NCBI RefSeq assembly: GCF_002165575.1
Contig: NZ_MXQF01000003.1
Location: 124,001 to 188,000 of the forward strand
Length of the DNA stretch: 64,000 nucleotides
Direction of reading: 5' to 3'
Origin: Pseudoalteromonas sp. A601
GTDB taxonomy: Bacteria > Pseudomonadota > Gammaproteobacteria > Enterobacterales > Alteromonadaceae
A model generated the notes under the pieces. That model was not told the DNA's origin and ran no database searches. It was given only the letters and a program-made list of their open reading frames with translations. The position numbers and the translations under genes were made by a program. Below are positions 37,377 to 45,828 of this stretch, in pieces (position 1 is the first letter of the stretch; each line of letters starts with the position of its first letter).

Positions 37377-38330
37377 CTAACGACGATTTTTACGTGCTCG
37401 CGCTCGGCGTTGCTTTTTCTCTTCTTCTTTAGCTGCTTTTTTAGCTTCAGCTGCAGTACGAAGTTCAGCAACCATCACTTCTTCTTCTTCACGCATGGCT
37501 GGTGTTTCCATAGTAATACGGCCAATAATGCCATCGCGTAATTCATTAATTAGAATTTCTGACATTTTATACGTATCGATTTGGTTACCACCGCGAATAC
37601 AGCCACGTTTTTTACCCGCCATTTCAACAAATTCCCAATCGCTTTGCGGTAATTCATCAATTTTATAACGCGCTTTTAAAAGTTCAGGGTAGGCATGCAA
37701 TAAATATTCAGCGGTATAACTGGCCACTTCTTCATAATCAAGCGCCGTATCACGAATAGCCCCTGTAGCACCAAGGCGATAACCTGAGTTTTCATTTTCT
37801 ACTTTTGGCCATAACATACCCGGCGTATCGTAAAGCATAATGCCATCTTCAAGTTTAATACGTTGCTGCGCTTTCGTTACCGCTGGCTCGTTACCTGTTT
37901 TTGCAACTATACGACCTGCTAAAGTATTAATAAGCGTAGACTTGCCCACATTCGGGATACCCATGATCATGGCTTTAATTTGCTTATCAGCGCCAACCTT
38001 ATGCGGCACTAGTTTTCTACATAATTCGTTAATGCTATGAACCTGCCCCGCTTTATCATTACCGAACGCAATGGCTTTTACACCACTTTCTTGCTCAAAA
38101 TAATCTTTCCACGCTTGGGTCATTTTAGGGTCAGCTAAATCCGCTTTATTCAAAATTTTGATGACCGGCTTGCCTTCGCGCAAACTCGTCACCATAGGAT
38201 TTTCACTACTGTAAGGAATGCGCGCATCAAGCACTTCAATGATTACATCCATTTGTGGCATGATTTCTTTAATTTCATTACGGGCTTTGTTCATATGCCC
38301 AGGGAACCACTGTATTCCTGCTCTACTCAT
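37377..38330 (-). CDS. ylqF: Ribosome biogenesis GTPase YlqF/RbgA
   Basis: A 317-residue circularly permuted GTPase. It opens with IQWFPGHMNKARNEI, the YlqF signature. The G motifs appear in permuted order: NKADL (G4) near residue 60, then GIPNVGKSTLINTL (G1) near residue 124 and DTPGMLWP (G3). A basic C-terminal tail (KKQRRARARKNRR) fits RNA contact. The family assists late assembly of the large ribosomal subunit. The first 11 codons form part of a 41-bp repeat that bounds an integrated element, so the upstream sequence now belongs to that element rather than the original promoter region. The coding frame is intact. Confidence 0.92.
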   Translation of the reverse strand: MSRAGIQWFPGHMNKARNEIKEIMPQMDVIIEVLDARIPYSSENPMVTSLREGKPVIKILNKADLADPKMTQAWKDYFEQESGVKAIAFGNDKAGQVHSINELCRKLVPHKVGADKQIKAMIMGIPNVGKSTLINTLAGRIVAKTGNEPAVTKAQQRIKLEDGIMLYDTPGMLWPKVENENSGYRLGATGAIRDTALDYEEVASYTAEYLLHAYPELLKARYKIDELPQSDWEFVEMAGKKRGCIRGGNQIDTYKMSEILINELRDGIIGRITMETPAMREEEEVMVAELRTAAEAKKAAKEEEKKQRRARARKNRR

Positions 38331-38337
38331 TTGATTT
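38297..38337. repeat. Attachment-site repeat, ylqF side
   Basis: The 41-bp segment runs from GCCCAGGG to TTGATTT and includes the ylqF start codon (CAT at 38328-38330). It is identical to 53239-53279; the next base differs (G here, A there). It contains the first 11 codons of ylqF and so keeps the gene intact after integration. Confidence 0.9.
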
Positions 38338-38596
38338 GTATGACCTTTAATTTCAGGCCTTAGGCCATGGGTACTAATGTGGGTACTAAAAGTAAAGCTA
38401 TGCTTTTCACTCTTAATTATAATTATAGTTTACAGTATTTATTGCTGCTATTGCATAACTTTATAACAAAACCATTATTTAAATCATATATGATAAAAAA
38501 AATGATTGACTGGCACCGTAGGAAATGAAACCATAAGTTAAGTCATATAAAGCGAAAATTATGACTAAAACTTTAAATTCTATTTTAGGAGCATTT
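38338..38596. other. Left-end non-coding region of the element
   Basis: Apart from the arm-like repeats, this 259-base region is very AT-rich. On the minus strand TATAAT-like hexamers at 38416-38421 and 38422-38427 could drive ylqF, whose original promoter has been displaced. A good -35 partner is not evident. A plus-strand AGGAG site at 38587-38591 serves the first gene. Confidence 0.4.
38366..38394 (+). repeat. Double GGGTACTAA repeat, left arm-type integrase site candidate
   Basis: The 29-mer holds two tandem GGGTACTAA units and matches 53100-53128 at 26 of 29 positions in the same orientation. It starts 28 bases inside the left attachment repeat. Placement at both termini suggests integrase or excisionase arm binding. 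Confidence 0.5.
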
Positions 38597-39232
38597 ATGG
38601 CACATAACACTGAAAGATTAATCGAATTTTCCATCAGTAAAAATACTTATACCCGTATGGAAAAATATGCGATGGGTTTTAATGATACTCCTGATAAAGC
38701 AATTAACCGGTTATTGGATGAAGTAGAAAAAGTATTGAGCTCTGATAATAAAGAAAAGAAGCCGACACTTTGTTTTGATAACCTATCAACAGATGAATTT
38801 CAGTTCGAGTTAATAAATACAAAACAGGCTGAAATTACTATTTTCTTTAAAGATGGTAGCCATTCGGTTAAGTGCTGGGACGCTAAAAAGCTTACCCAAG
38901 AATCGAATTTACTGGCGAACATTTGGTCTGGCCCTTTAAGAAACTGGAAAAATAAAGGTATAGTTAAAGCTGATTTTAAACTCTACAATGAAAATGAGGT
39001 TAAAAGCAAAGGGCTCAATGTTTTACTTATAAAAAAGATCTCTGAGAAACTCAATATTCCCCATAAGCAGCTACTACAACGCAGCGTAAATATTGAGTTA
39101 ATCCATGAGGGCTATCCCCACTTAAAAATCACCTTCCCTGAAGGTAAGCCTCCTTATGCAAGCTTGTTTGGTTTTAACAAAGAAGACAATTGCTACTATC
39201 TCACAGAAAAAGATATAGGCCTTCCACTTTAA
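38597..39232 (+). CDS. Unrecognised element protein with possible ribbon-helix-helix-like N-terminus
   Basis: ATG at 38597 has an AGGAG site 5 bases upstream and is preferred to the in-frame ATG at 38561. The 211-residue product starts RLIEFSISKNTYTRMEKYAM and DTPDKAINRLLDEVEKVL, which could fold as a small strand-helix-helix DNA-binding or dimerisation module. The remainder is a mixed alpha/beta domain ending YYLTEKDIGLPL. I recognise no family. Its place at the extreme left end, opposite the integrase end, is where accessory cargo usually sits. A SeqA- or RHH-like regulator is only a guess. Confidence 0.6.
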   Translation: MAHNTERLIEFSISKNTYTRMEKYAMGFNDTPDKAINRLLDEVEKVLSSDNKEKKPTLCFDNLSTDEFQFELINTKQAEITIFFKDGSHSVKCWDAKKLTQESNLLANIWSGPLRNWKNKGIVKADFKLYNENEVKSKGLNVLLIKKISEKLNIPHKQLLQRSVNIELIHEGYPHLKITFPEGKPPYASLFGFNKEDNCYYLTEKDIGLPL

Positions 39233-39293
39233 CTAACCGACATAGAAGCAGGTGCACATGCACCTGCTCTGGTATTTATTTTTAGAGGTAATT

Positions 39294-39632
39294 ATGGAGT
39301 TATATAAACAAGAGTTTTGCCAAGACTTTGATCTCGGCTTTGACTTAAATGATCACCCTTACTTAATAGATAAAAGCTGGCATAACGATCTGTGTCCAAG
39401 TTTTAACTTTAAAGTAGGCGAACAGTATTATGTATTATGGGTTGATTATGCTGATGTAGAGCAAAGAGAGGAAGATACGCCTAGATATGTAATAGTTGAA
39501 GCAATAAATGAGGGAGCTAATGAAGAGCCAGAGATCTATGCTAGCAATGATGAAATCACTTTTGAGTGTGAAGACTACACTGATTTGAAGCTCTTTTTAG
39601 ATTTTCTGGGTAATACCAGGGAAAGCCATTAA
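39294..39632 (+). CDS. Small acidic hypothetical protein
   Basis: ATG at 39294 has a GAGG site 5 bases upstream. The longer frame from 39252 lies across a hairpin (AGCAGGTGC/GCACCTGCT, 39247-39268) and is not preferred. The 112-residue product is strongly acidic (FDLGFDLNDHPYL, YADVEQREEDTPRY, NDEITFECEDYTDLKLFLDF), which is reminiscent of DNA-mimic or immunity proteins. No family is recognised. It follows the preceding gene by 61 bases in the same direction and may form a pair with it. Confidence 0.6.
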   Translation: MELYKQEFCQDFDLGFDLNDHPYLIDKSWHNDLCPSFNFKVGEQYYVLWVDYADVEQREEDTPRYVIVEAINEGANEEPEIYASNDEITFECEDYTDLKLFLDFLGNTRESH

Positions 39633-39729
39633 ATTAATAAGTATCAACTAATATTTCTTGCTGATTTAGCTCTAAGCCAAACGTAGGGATCGTATATGTA
39701 TCATCAATGTATAGTCTTATCCGACAAGC

Positions 39730-39770
39730 AATTGTTGGCTATGATATGAAGCGCAGTCTAGCCAACAATT
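39730..39770. repeat. 12-bp perfect inverted repeat downstream of the DUF262 gene
   Basis: AATTGTTGGCTA and TAGCCAACAATT are perfect reverse complements around a 17-base loop. It lies 23 bases beyond the DUF262 stop. No T-run follows, so a terminator call is weak; it may mark the edge of the cassette or be a recombination site. Confidence 0.5.
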
Positions 39771-39792
39771 TCGAATCCGACTTAAGGTCTTA

Positions 39793-40788
39793 TTAGTTGC
39801 TTTGAAGACCAATTAAATCTCTCAGTATCATAGCTCGCTTATTTCGATTTGATCTACTAGTTGTCCCTTGAAGGCTAGCTAAATAATAATCCTTCACTAC
39901 CCCTTCTTTATACTCGGAATCAACTTCTGAATAAAATTTCTTAAGTGTGCCTGATAATTGCTCGCTATGAAGATAATGATCATTTAGGTTTACAGCTCTA
40001 TCTAACTCGATAACTACAGTAAAGAAATCAGCTTTTTTCCATATTCTACATTCAAAGGGAAAATCACAACGATCAATCAAGGAAAAAACTTTTGTAAGCC
40101 TACTTTCCAGCTCTCTTTCTTTAGGAAACTCATCATTGTACATACTTAAGAAGTCTTCGACTTTTTCGTCTCGGTTAAAATATCCCGTCATCATAGTTAT
40201 TAATAATTCTAATGTGTACCTGAGGTCATTCATTCTTCGAATATCTGTAGGGCTAAAAATACGGTGACATTCAAAAAAATCACCCTCTGAAATCTTCTGA
40301 GCGAAATTTTTCAACGCGCCATCATAACGCGCATGGTTAATTTCCATCGCGTTTAATGCATATTTAGTCGAATTTATTCTTGTGAATATCTCCCTTATGC
40401 TGTCGAAGTCTTCTGTTTTTAGCATCCTAACTACAATTTGATGATTAAGGAAATCCCTTTTTTCAACCTCTGATAGCTCACAAAATTTTGGAATGCTTTC
40501 GGATAGCTTTAGATCAATATTATTAGTGACATATTCAAACAAAGTAGATAGCCTTTGCTGCCCATCAACAAGCATTTCAGCTCTCATACCACTATTTGCA
40601 TCTACCTGAAGTTCAGTCAAAAATATTTCAGGAAGTGGGTATTTATTTAAAACGGAATCAATAAAAGCACTTTTATGTTGATTCGACCAAACAAGCTTAC
40701 GTTGAAATTCTGGGCGAGGAGAAATAACCTCATCCCTGATTTCTTGCATCAATTGTTGAATTGTTCTAGTTTGCGTATATGAATCCAT
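39793..40788 (-). CDS. DUF262-domain protein (ParB-like NTPase fold), lacking DUF1524
   Basis: ATG at 40788 overlaps the upstream stop in TAATG, so I take this over the ATG-less extension to 40812. The 331-residue product has the DUF262 motifs SPRPEFQRKLVWSNQHKSAFIDS, PLPEIFL and LVDGQQRLSTLFEY. It then has REIFTRINSTKYALNAMEINHARY, also typical. DUF262 is found in GmrSD and SspE restriction proteins and uses NTP. The C-terminal HNH-type DUF1524 domain of those proteins is not seen here. Translational coupling to a nucleotidyltransferase suggests a two-protein defence module. Function is inferred. Confidence 0.8.
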   Translation of the reverse strand: MDSYTQTRTIQQLMQEIRDEVISPRPEFQRKLVWSNQHKSAFIDSVLNKYPLPEIFLTELQVDANSGMRAEMLVDGQQRLSTLFEYVTNNIDLKLSESIPKFCELSEVEKRDFLNHQIVVRMLKTEDFDSIREIFTRINSTKYALNAMEINHARYDGALKNFAQKISEGDFFECHRIFSPTDIRRMNDLRYTLELLITMMTGYFNRDEKVEDFLSMYNDEFPKERELESRLTKVFSLIDRCDFPFECRIWKKADFFTVVIELDRAVNLNDHYLHSEQLSGTLKKFYSEVDSEYKEGVVKDYYLASLQGTTSRSNRNKRAMILRDLIGLQSN

Positions 40789-41351
40789 TAAAACGACTCC
40801 GCTTGTTTGCATTTTTCAATACATAAGGACTGGTATTTATCCAAAAAACTCATTTCTCTGTATAAACCAGCATTTATACTTTGCATTCCAAATCGTTGTG
40901 AATTCGATAACTCCGTAAAGTATTCCCACCACTCATTTGCAAAAGAAAACTTCTTGGACGGTGGTAACTTATCAGGTCTAATCCAACCGTCGAAAAAATG
41001 ATGCTTAAATTCATTTTTCTTAGGCCAATATTGACGAGAGTTTTTATAGTCTAAAACTGAGTGCCAAACACGATCAAATAATACTGGAGAAATTATTGCA
41101 ACATCAAGGTCCGAAGAATCTCCAAACTCTCTATATCTTTTATCTGGAGCAAGACTAAATCCTACTTTTGCAGAGCCAACAAGAATAATTTCGTTAGGAT
41201 GGACACCAAATTGACCAGAAATTGCATCTTTCAAACTAAAATGATCACAACTAGTAAGGATTTCACTTTCTGCTGCCGTTATATATTTTTGAACTAAGTG
41301 AGTTGTCCCAAGATTCAAATCAGCTTTAAATCTTGCTATCTTTTCTTCCAT
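40788..41351 (-). CDS. Nucleotidyltransferase-fold protein coupled to DUF262
   Basis: A 187-residue protein with a nucleotidyltransferase core. The GS motif is LVGSAKVGFSLAPDKRYREF, followed by two catalytic acids in DSSDLDVAIISP. It then has a WEYFTELSNSQRFGMQSINAG segment. The DxD-type core predicts NMP transfer from NTP to a protein, RNA or nucleotide. No canonical ribosome site precedes the ATG; a TATAGT lies about 4 bases upstream, so a leaderless mRNA is possible. The stop overlaps the DUF262 start by one base. It could act as a toxin, a modifier or a second-messenger enzyme; none is shown. Confidence 0.75.
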   Translation of the reverse strand: MEEKIARFKADLNLGTTHLVQKYITAAESEILTSCDHFSLKDAISGQFGVHPNEIILVGSAKVGFSLAPDKRYREFGDSSDLDVAIISPVLFDRVWHSVLDYKNSRQYWPKKNEFKHHFFDGWIRPDKLPPSKKFSFANEWWEYFTELSNSQRFGMQSINAGLYREMSFLDKYQSLCIEKCKQAESF

Positions 41352-41682
41352 ATTTACTATAATCCCAAATTAACTCATACATTTTCAAGCTCAACTCTAC
41401 TATACAACAAACATTTCATAGGAGTTGAACATATACTTTCTTGGCGAATATTACTCAATTTTTATTATTATCAAATAATGTAAGTAGCAGCCACTTTTTG
41501 ACTTTACTCACTTATAAGAATGTTATCAGCATGATTACCACTCGCGACTAGGGCCTTCTCTGTATATTTATACAATATGTGATAAACAAAACTTATTAAA
41601 AAAGCCTCAATTTTTGGGCTACCAATCAAATAAGTCTAATCATTTATACCGAATGCTAAGATAGGAGCTGCTACAACTAAAA
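41352..41682. other. Non-coding spacer between the two defence cassettes
   Basis: This 331-base AT-rich region holds the promoter side of the nucleotidyltransferase-DUF262 pair and the 3' side of the McrBC-like operon. A weak minus-strand terminator (AGCC/GGCT stem with a T6 run) lies at 41598-41620. I see no gene here; the only long plus-strand frame in the region lacks start and family features. Confidence 0.5.
41598..41620 (-). terminator. Possible terminator of the restriction-modification operon
   Basis: On the minus strand AGCC and GGCT pair around a loop with further weak pairing, followed by TTTTTT. The stem is short. It is 63 bases after the DUF2357 stop and in the right direction. 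Confidence 0.45.
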
Positions 41683-44115
41683 TCAGTTTAACGTTTGAGA
41701 ATAAACTTTCTCAACCTCTTTAAATACAGATGCCTTTTCAAGATTAGACAACGTAGTGAGCTTCATAGTCCTATCTATTGGCCGATGCGGTACAGACTCA
41801 ACAGGAGAGCTAAGAGTAAGGGGTTTTCCAAGCTTAAACAGAACGCATTCTTCGGCACTAGGATTCAATTTACCCGCCTGCTCAATAGTTAAACTACTTC
41901 GCGCTACTATTTGGCAGTCAATTACTGGCCATACTTTTTTTATAGATTTAGTTCGAGAGTTAATAGCACTCGTAGAGGCAATGGCTAAATACCTAATTTC
42001 CTTTAACACATTGAGTTTTGAGTTTTTTGTTGCTGAATTGAAAGTAGCTAATGGGGTGTGATACCAAGATGCTAAGCCATTTTCGAAGCGTTCAAAATAG
42101 CTTTTATCTCGCCCTGCCAACCCACCTAAAGCAGCTGTAAAAACCAAATCAGGATATAGCATCTGCTTCATACCTGCATATGGAATTCGGGCTGCTTCTT
42201 GAACATATAAACTCTCTTCTATCTCCTGAGAGTTCTTAGCATAGTCTTTATTCCCATCACCCAACTGTTTACGTAAAAATTCAGCAAGCCAATAACTACC
42301 ACTTTTCCCACCAGCACTTGGCAACAATGCAAATGCACCTATACCTATTTCATGAATAGCCTCGTTATAAGGGTTACTTTGTGGGTTAGTCTCTTGTTTA
42401 AAGTAACCTGGATATAAAGCAAACGCACCAAATATGGGTCTGCTCTTGTTTATGCTGTCTGACTGGCTTTCTTTATTTATATGAATTAACGCATCCCTGT
42501 AGCGGTGCATCTGATTTATAGCATCATCAGGCACAAAGTCTGTTGTATCAATATTGTCTTCATCATAGCGGCCTTGCTTCGTTTTGATACGGTACTTGGC
42601 ATCAAATATCCAAATAAATCGCTTAGAGTTGGGCTTGGGTAACGTTACTTCAAGTACAATGTCTGGGTTTTGGCTAACTAAATATGACTTAATAGGATTA
42701 CCACTTTTACTAAACCATGGCTCGTGCAATAGTTTTGCTTTTAGACCATCCTCACGCTCAAATTCAAACGCGCCTGCTAAGCCGCCTTCTAATTTATACT
42801 CTAAAAAGTCGTTTAACTGTAAATTATTTAGCTTTTTTGTTTTATCTTTAAAGCGCAGTTCATTTATTAAAATATTTCGAATCTCTAAAAAGCACCACAC
42901 TTCATATATTTCAGCGACAGACTTCATTGATACGCTTGATTGTTCTTCAAACACATCCAAATAGTATTTTAATTCTTGCCACACGCGATATACAGCGCTA
43001 TAGCCCGTTTTTTGCTGCAAAACTAAAGATTCGCTATTAAGCCCTGTATACGTGCTTACCTCTTTAAAAAAGCTCTGATTTAGTGTTTTTTGTAAAGGTT
43101 TTTGCCACTCTTGTAATTCATTTAAAAAGCTATTTGAAAGGCGTTGCTTATCTGGTGCTTTATTTGCTTCCCTTAGTTTATTTTCAAATTTGGCAATACA
43201 CTTTTTACTATTTGTAACCACCATTTTTATAAAACGGTTTTCAGGTGTATTTACACTAAGCTGTCTTTTTTCAACTTTATACCGCTTAGCGAACTGCTTA
43301 CTTTTTATATCTTCTTTAACCTTTTCACTTAAACGTTGAGGTAAACGCCCTTTCAACCTATCCGCTTTTGAATATGAAACATATGACTGTAAGCGACTGT
43401 GCGGAGCTTGAGTAATAACCTTAAGGCCATCTTCAAACCGTTTGCGTAAATTATTAAAGTTAGCAAGCCACAGCAGAGGAAAGTGACCTCTTTGCTGCCC
43501 CTTAGAAGCATTCTGTTCTGTTTTTTCAAGTAAGCTAAAGCGCCATAGTGGAAATTCTTTATCAATCATTTTATACATGGCAGGTAAGTCGCTATGCATA
43601 TCCATTTTTGTTGGCAGTACTTCAAAGGAAATATTACTTTTAAATACCTTTTCACCTGCAATAAACTCAAGCGGCAAACGCATCCAACCAACATCATTCC
43701 CCGTATTTAATGTACCTGTTAATCGTGCTGAAGAAGTTAAGCTCGCTCTTTTAAAGCGAAAGCTATCATTAATGCTTTGGCTACGGTGGGTTAAATAAGC
43801 ACTTTCAACTTCAGAGCTAAACTCCCATTCAAATTGATATTGTGTATTTTCAAAAAAAATAGGCTCGGCAATACCTATGCTATTAGCGTGATTAGTCGCT
43901 TCATACTCTTTTTTATCTACTACTAACGTATCAACATCTAAAGAAGGGGACAGCTTAATTGCATAAGTCGATTCTTTGGCGAGTGTTTCAAGATCTGAAC
44001 AAGCGATATTGCGTTTACCAAACGTGGCTTGGTAAACCTGTTTTCGTTTAAAAATATCGTTCGTCCAGATAGATAATTCAAACTGTGATGATTGCAGATA
44101 TAAAAGCTCTTGCAT
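41683..44115 (-). CDS. DUF2357-family nuclease, McrC-like restriction subunit
   Basis: An 810-residue protein of the DUF2357 type. The start has an AAGGA site. Residues 1-200 are beta-rich, and the middle has helices with SRLQSYVSYSKADRLKGRLP. The nuclease core is PD-(D/E)xK-like: NPDIVLEVTLP followed by FIWIFDAKYRIKTK, near residue 480-510. This family accompanies McrB-type motor proteins. It follows the McrB-like gene by 24 bases in the same operon as a C5-methyltransferase. It would cut DNA that lacks the methylation laid down by the partner enzyme, as proposed for LlaJI-like systems. Confidence 0.82.
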   Translation of the reverse strand: MQELLYLQSSQFELSIWTNDIFKRKQVYQATFGKRNIACSDLETLAKESTYAIKLSPSLDVDTLVVDKKEYEATNHANSIGIAEPIFFENTQYQFEWEFSSEVESAYLTHRSQSINDSFRFKRASLTSSARLTGTLNTGNDVGWMRLPLEFIAGEKVFKSNISFEVLPTKMDMHSDLPAMYKMIDKEFPLWRFSLLEKTEQNASKGQQRGHFPLLWLANFNNLRKRFEDGLKVITQAPHSRLQSYVSYSKADRLKGRLPQRLSEKVKEDIKSKQFAKRYKVEKRQLSVNTPENRFIKMVVTNSKKCIAKFENKLREANKAPDKQRLSNSFLNELQEWQKPLQKTLNQSFFKEVSTYTGLNSESLVLQQKTGYSAVYRVWQELKYYLDVFEEQSSVSMKSVAEIYEVWCFLEIRNILINELRFKDKTKKLNNLQLNDFLEYKLEGGLAGAFEFEREDGLKAKLLHEPWFSKSGNPIKSYLVSQNPDIVLEVTLPKPNSKRFIWIFDAKYRIKTKQGRYDEDNIDTTDFVPDDAINQMHRYRDALIHINKESQSDSINKSRPIFGAFALYPGYFKQETNPQSNPYNEAIHEIGIGAFALLPSAGGKSGSYWLAEFLRKQLGDGNKDYAKNSQEIEESLYVQEAARIPYAGMKQMLYPDLVFTAALGGLAGRDKSYFERFENGLASWYHTPLATFNSATKNSKLNVLKEIRYLAIASTSAINSRTKSIKKVWPVIDCQIVARSSLTIEQAGKLNPSAEECVLFKLGKPLTLSSPVESVPHRPIDRTMKLTTLSNLEKASVFKEVEKVYSQTLN

Positions 44116-44139
44116 TCCTTAGCACTCCATCCAGTTTAA

Positions 44140-45822
44140 TTAAGGCCAAAAACTTGTAAAACCAAATGTTGTTAACCTATCTTCCATCCAGTTTATTTTT
44201 TCTTTGCTCCGGCAAGTAATATGAATTAATTTATCGCCATCTACATTTTCACGGTACAAATCAGGTCTTGCTTTATCTGAGCCAGGTAATTCATTCCAAA
44301 AGCTACCAAATTCACTTTCAAGAATTTCTTCCAATTGTTTCAATATCGATATATCGACAGTTTCAACTGCGGCAAGCTTCTCGGTATCACCTTCAATACG
44401 GGGTAAAACCTTACACATTAAAAAGTCATCCCATACCGCTTTTAAGTCAACCTCTTCTTTGGGTTCGCTACTTATAACTGCTAATAGCAGCTCGTTAAGC
44501 GCTCTGTATGCAAGCTTAAATGGCGTATGTGCCAATACGTTATTTATTGCATTAATAAATGCAATACTTTTACGACCATCTATATCTATTTTAGGGAGTT
44601 TATCGGTACTGGTCCGTGCGTCAGAGTAAATAGGGTAACTCAATGCCTTATTGGTGGTTGTAGGTGCAAAAAAATTATCGAAATCGTTAGGGAAAAAGTC
44701 GCCAAAATCAAAACTTAGCGCTCGGTCTATTACTTTACGAGAAAAGCCATGGGTAGTTTCATCCATATTTACTGTGCCAGCAACTATCAAGTTAAATGGA
44801 ATACTTAAACCATATTCACAAATATGTTGCCACGCATCATCATAATTCGCATCCGCAAACCCCAGTTCCTCACGTAGTTTTTCAATATTATCGATTGATT
44901 GAATTGTAGTAGCTTTTAATAGTGGGTCACACGAGTATTGAAAATCATCTTCATCCCAAGCCCAACACCTTGTTTCAATGACTGATAAGTAATCCGCAAA
45001 GTACTGTTCAACAGGCGCTAAATTCATTTCGTCCAAGCAAAGCCAATATGGTTTTATTGCATCAATGTCTGATACGCCACCTTGAAGGCATAAAAGCTTT
45101 TCATTTACTGATAATGAAATACCTTTATCAAGTATTTCACGCCATGCTTTAGCAATAAACTTAAGTACATCCGTTACTACAAACTCAGCACATCCACTTA
45201 AGCGAGATACATATCCCAGTATGTCACTAGGCTCATGCCAATCAGGTCGCACAGATGTTAAGCAGTAAGTATCTGCTAAGGAGCCTGTTAGCTCCGCCTG
45301 CTCTCTGACAAAGCGAGTTTTACCTGTTCCTGATATACCCGCTAAAAGAAGGAAAGGCTTAGATAAAAGCGTTACAGTATCTAAACTAAAAGAGGTTAAT
45401 AAATGCGCTTTATAATGTTCATCAGATACATCAAGAGTTTCTCCTAATGGGTGTAACTCTTGATTCATCAACTGTATAACTTTATTTTTAGTTCTGTTCC
45501 TTCCCTGTTTAGGTTTCATGTAACCAACTACAGGGAAATTTGCAATTATTGTTTCAATAGCGCTGCGGTCATTACTACCAGAGCGAAGCTCTGTATCTAC
45601 ATGTATAGGAGCCCCACCTTGAAGTTTGTGAAGTAAAGCTTCAATTCGTTCAAACCTTATTGAGAAATTGTTTTCACCACGAGATACATTTACCCTTCCT
45701 GTTCCACTCCAATCAGTACTTTCTATAATGACTATATTGCGGCCAGTAATATATTTAAGTTCTACATTAACTAGCTCGTCTATCCATGTTTTTGTTTGTT
45801 CAATATCCATTTTTATTACCAT
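44140..45822 (-). CDS. McrB-like AAA+ NTPase restriction subunit
   Basis: A 560-residue protein. Residues 1-150 form a DNA- or target-recognition region without a recognised fold. Walker A is LLLAGISGTGKTRFVRE near residue 170, Walker B is PYWLCLDEMNLAPVEQYFADYL, and the McrB-type sensor is VAGTVNMDETTHGFSRKVIDRA. These are the McrB hallmarks, so it may use GTP. It translocates or assembles around DNA and activates the nuclease subunit. It begins 6 bases after the methyltransferase stop. The alternative start at codon 5 (45810) is possible. Confidence 0.85.
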   Translation of the reverse strand: MVIKMDIEQTKTWIDELVNVELKYITGRNIVIIESTDWSGTGRVNVSRGENNFSIRFERIEALLHKLQGGAPIHVDTELRSGSNDRSAIETIIANFPVVGYMKPKQGRNRTKNKVIQLMNQELHPLGETLDVSDEHYKAHLLTSFSLDTVTLLSKPFLLLAGISGTGKTRFVREQAELTGSLADTYCLTSVRPDWHEPSDILGYVSRLSGCAEFVVTDVLKFIAKAWREILDKGISLSVNEKLLCLQGGVSDIDAIKPYWLCLDEMNLAPVEQYFADYLSVIETRCWAWDEDDFQYSCDPLLKATTIQSIDNIEKLREELGFADANYDDAWQHICEYGLSIPFNLIVAGTVNMDETTHGFSRKVIDRALSFDFGDFFPNDFDNFFAPTTTNKALSYPIYSDARTSTDKLPKIDIDGRKSIAFINAINNVLAHTPFKLAYRALNELLLAVISSEPKEEVDLKAVWDDFLMCKVLPRIEGDTEKLAAVETVDISILKQLEEILESEFGSFWNELPGSDKARPDLYRENVDGDKLIHITCRSKEKINWMEDRLTTFGFTSFWP

Positions 45823-45828
45823 TCATTT

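Noticed and set aside
39247-39268. Hairpin AGCAGGTGC/GCACCTGCT as terminator
   Set aside because: The stem is perfect but no U-run follows directly and the next gene's ribosome site is close, so a terminator call is not secure.
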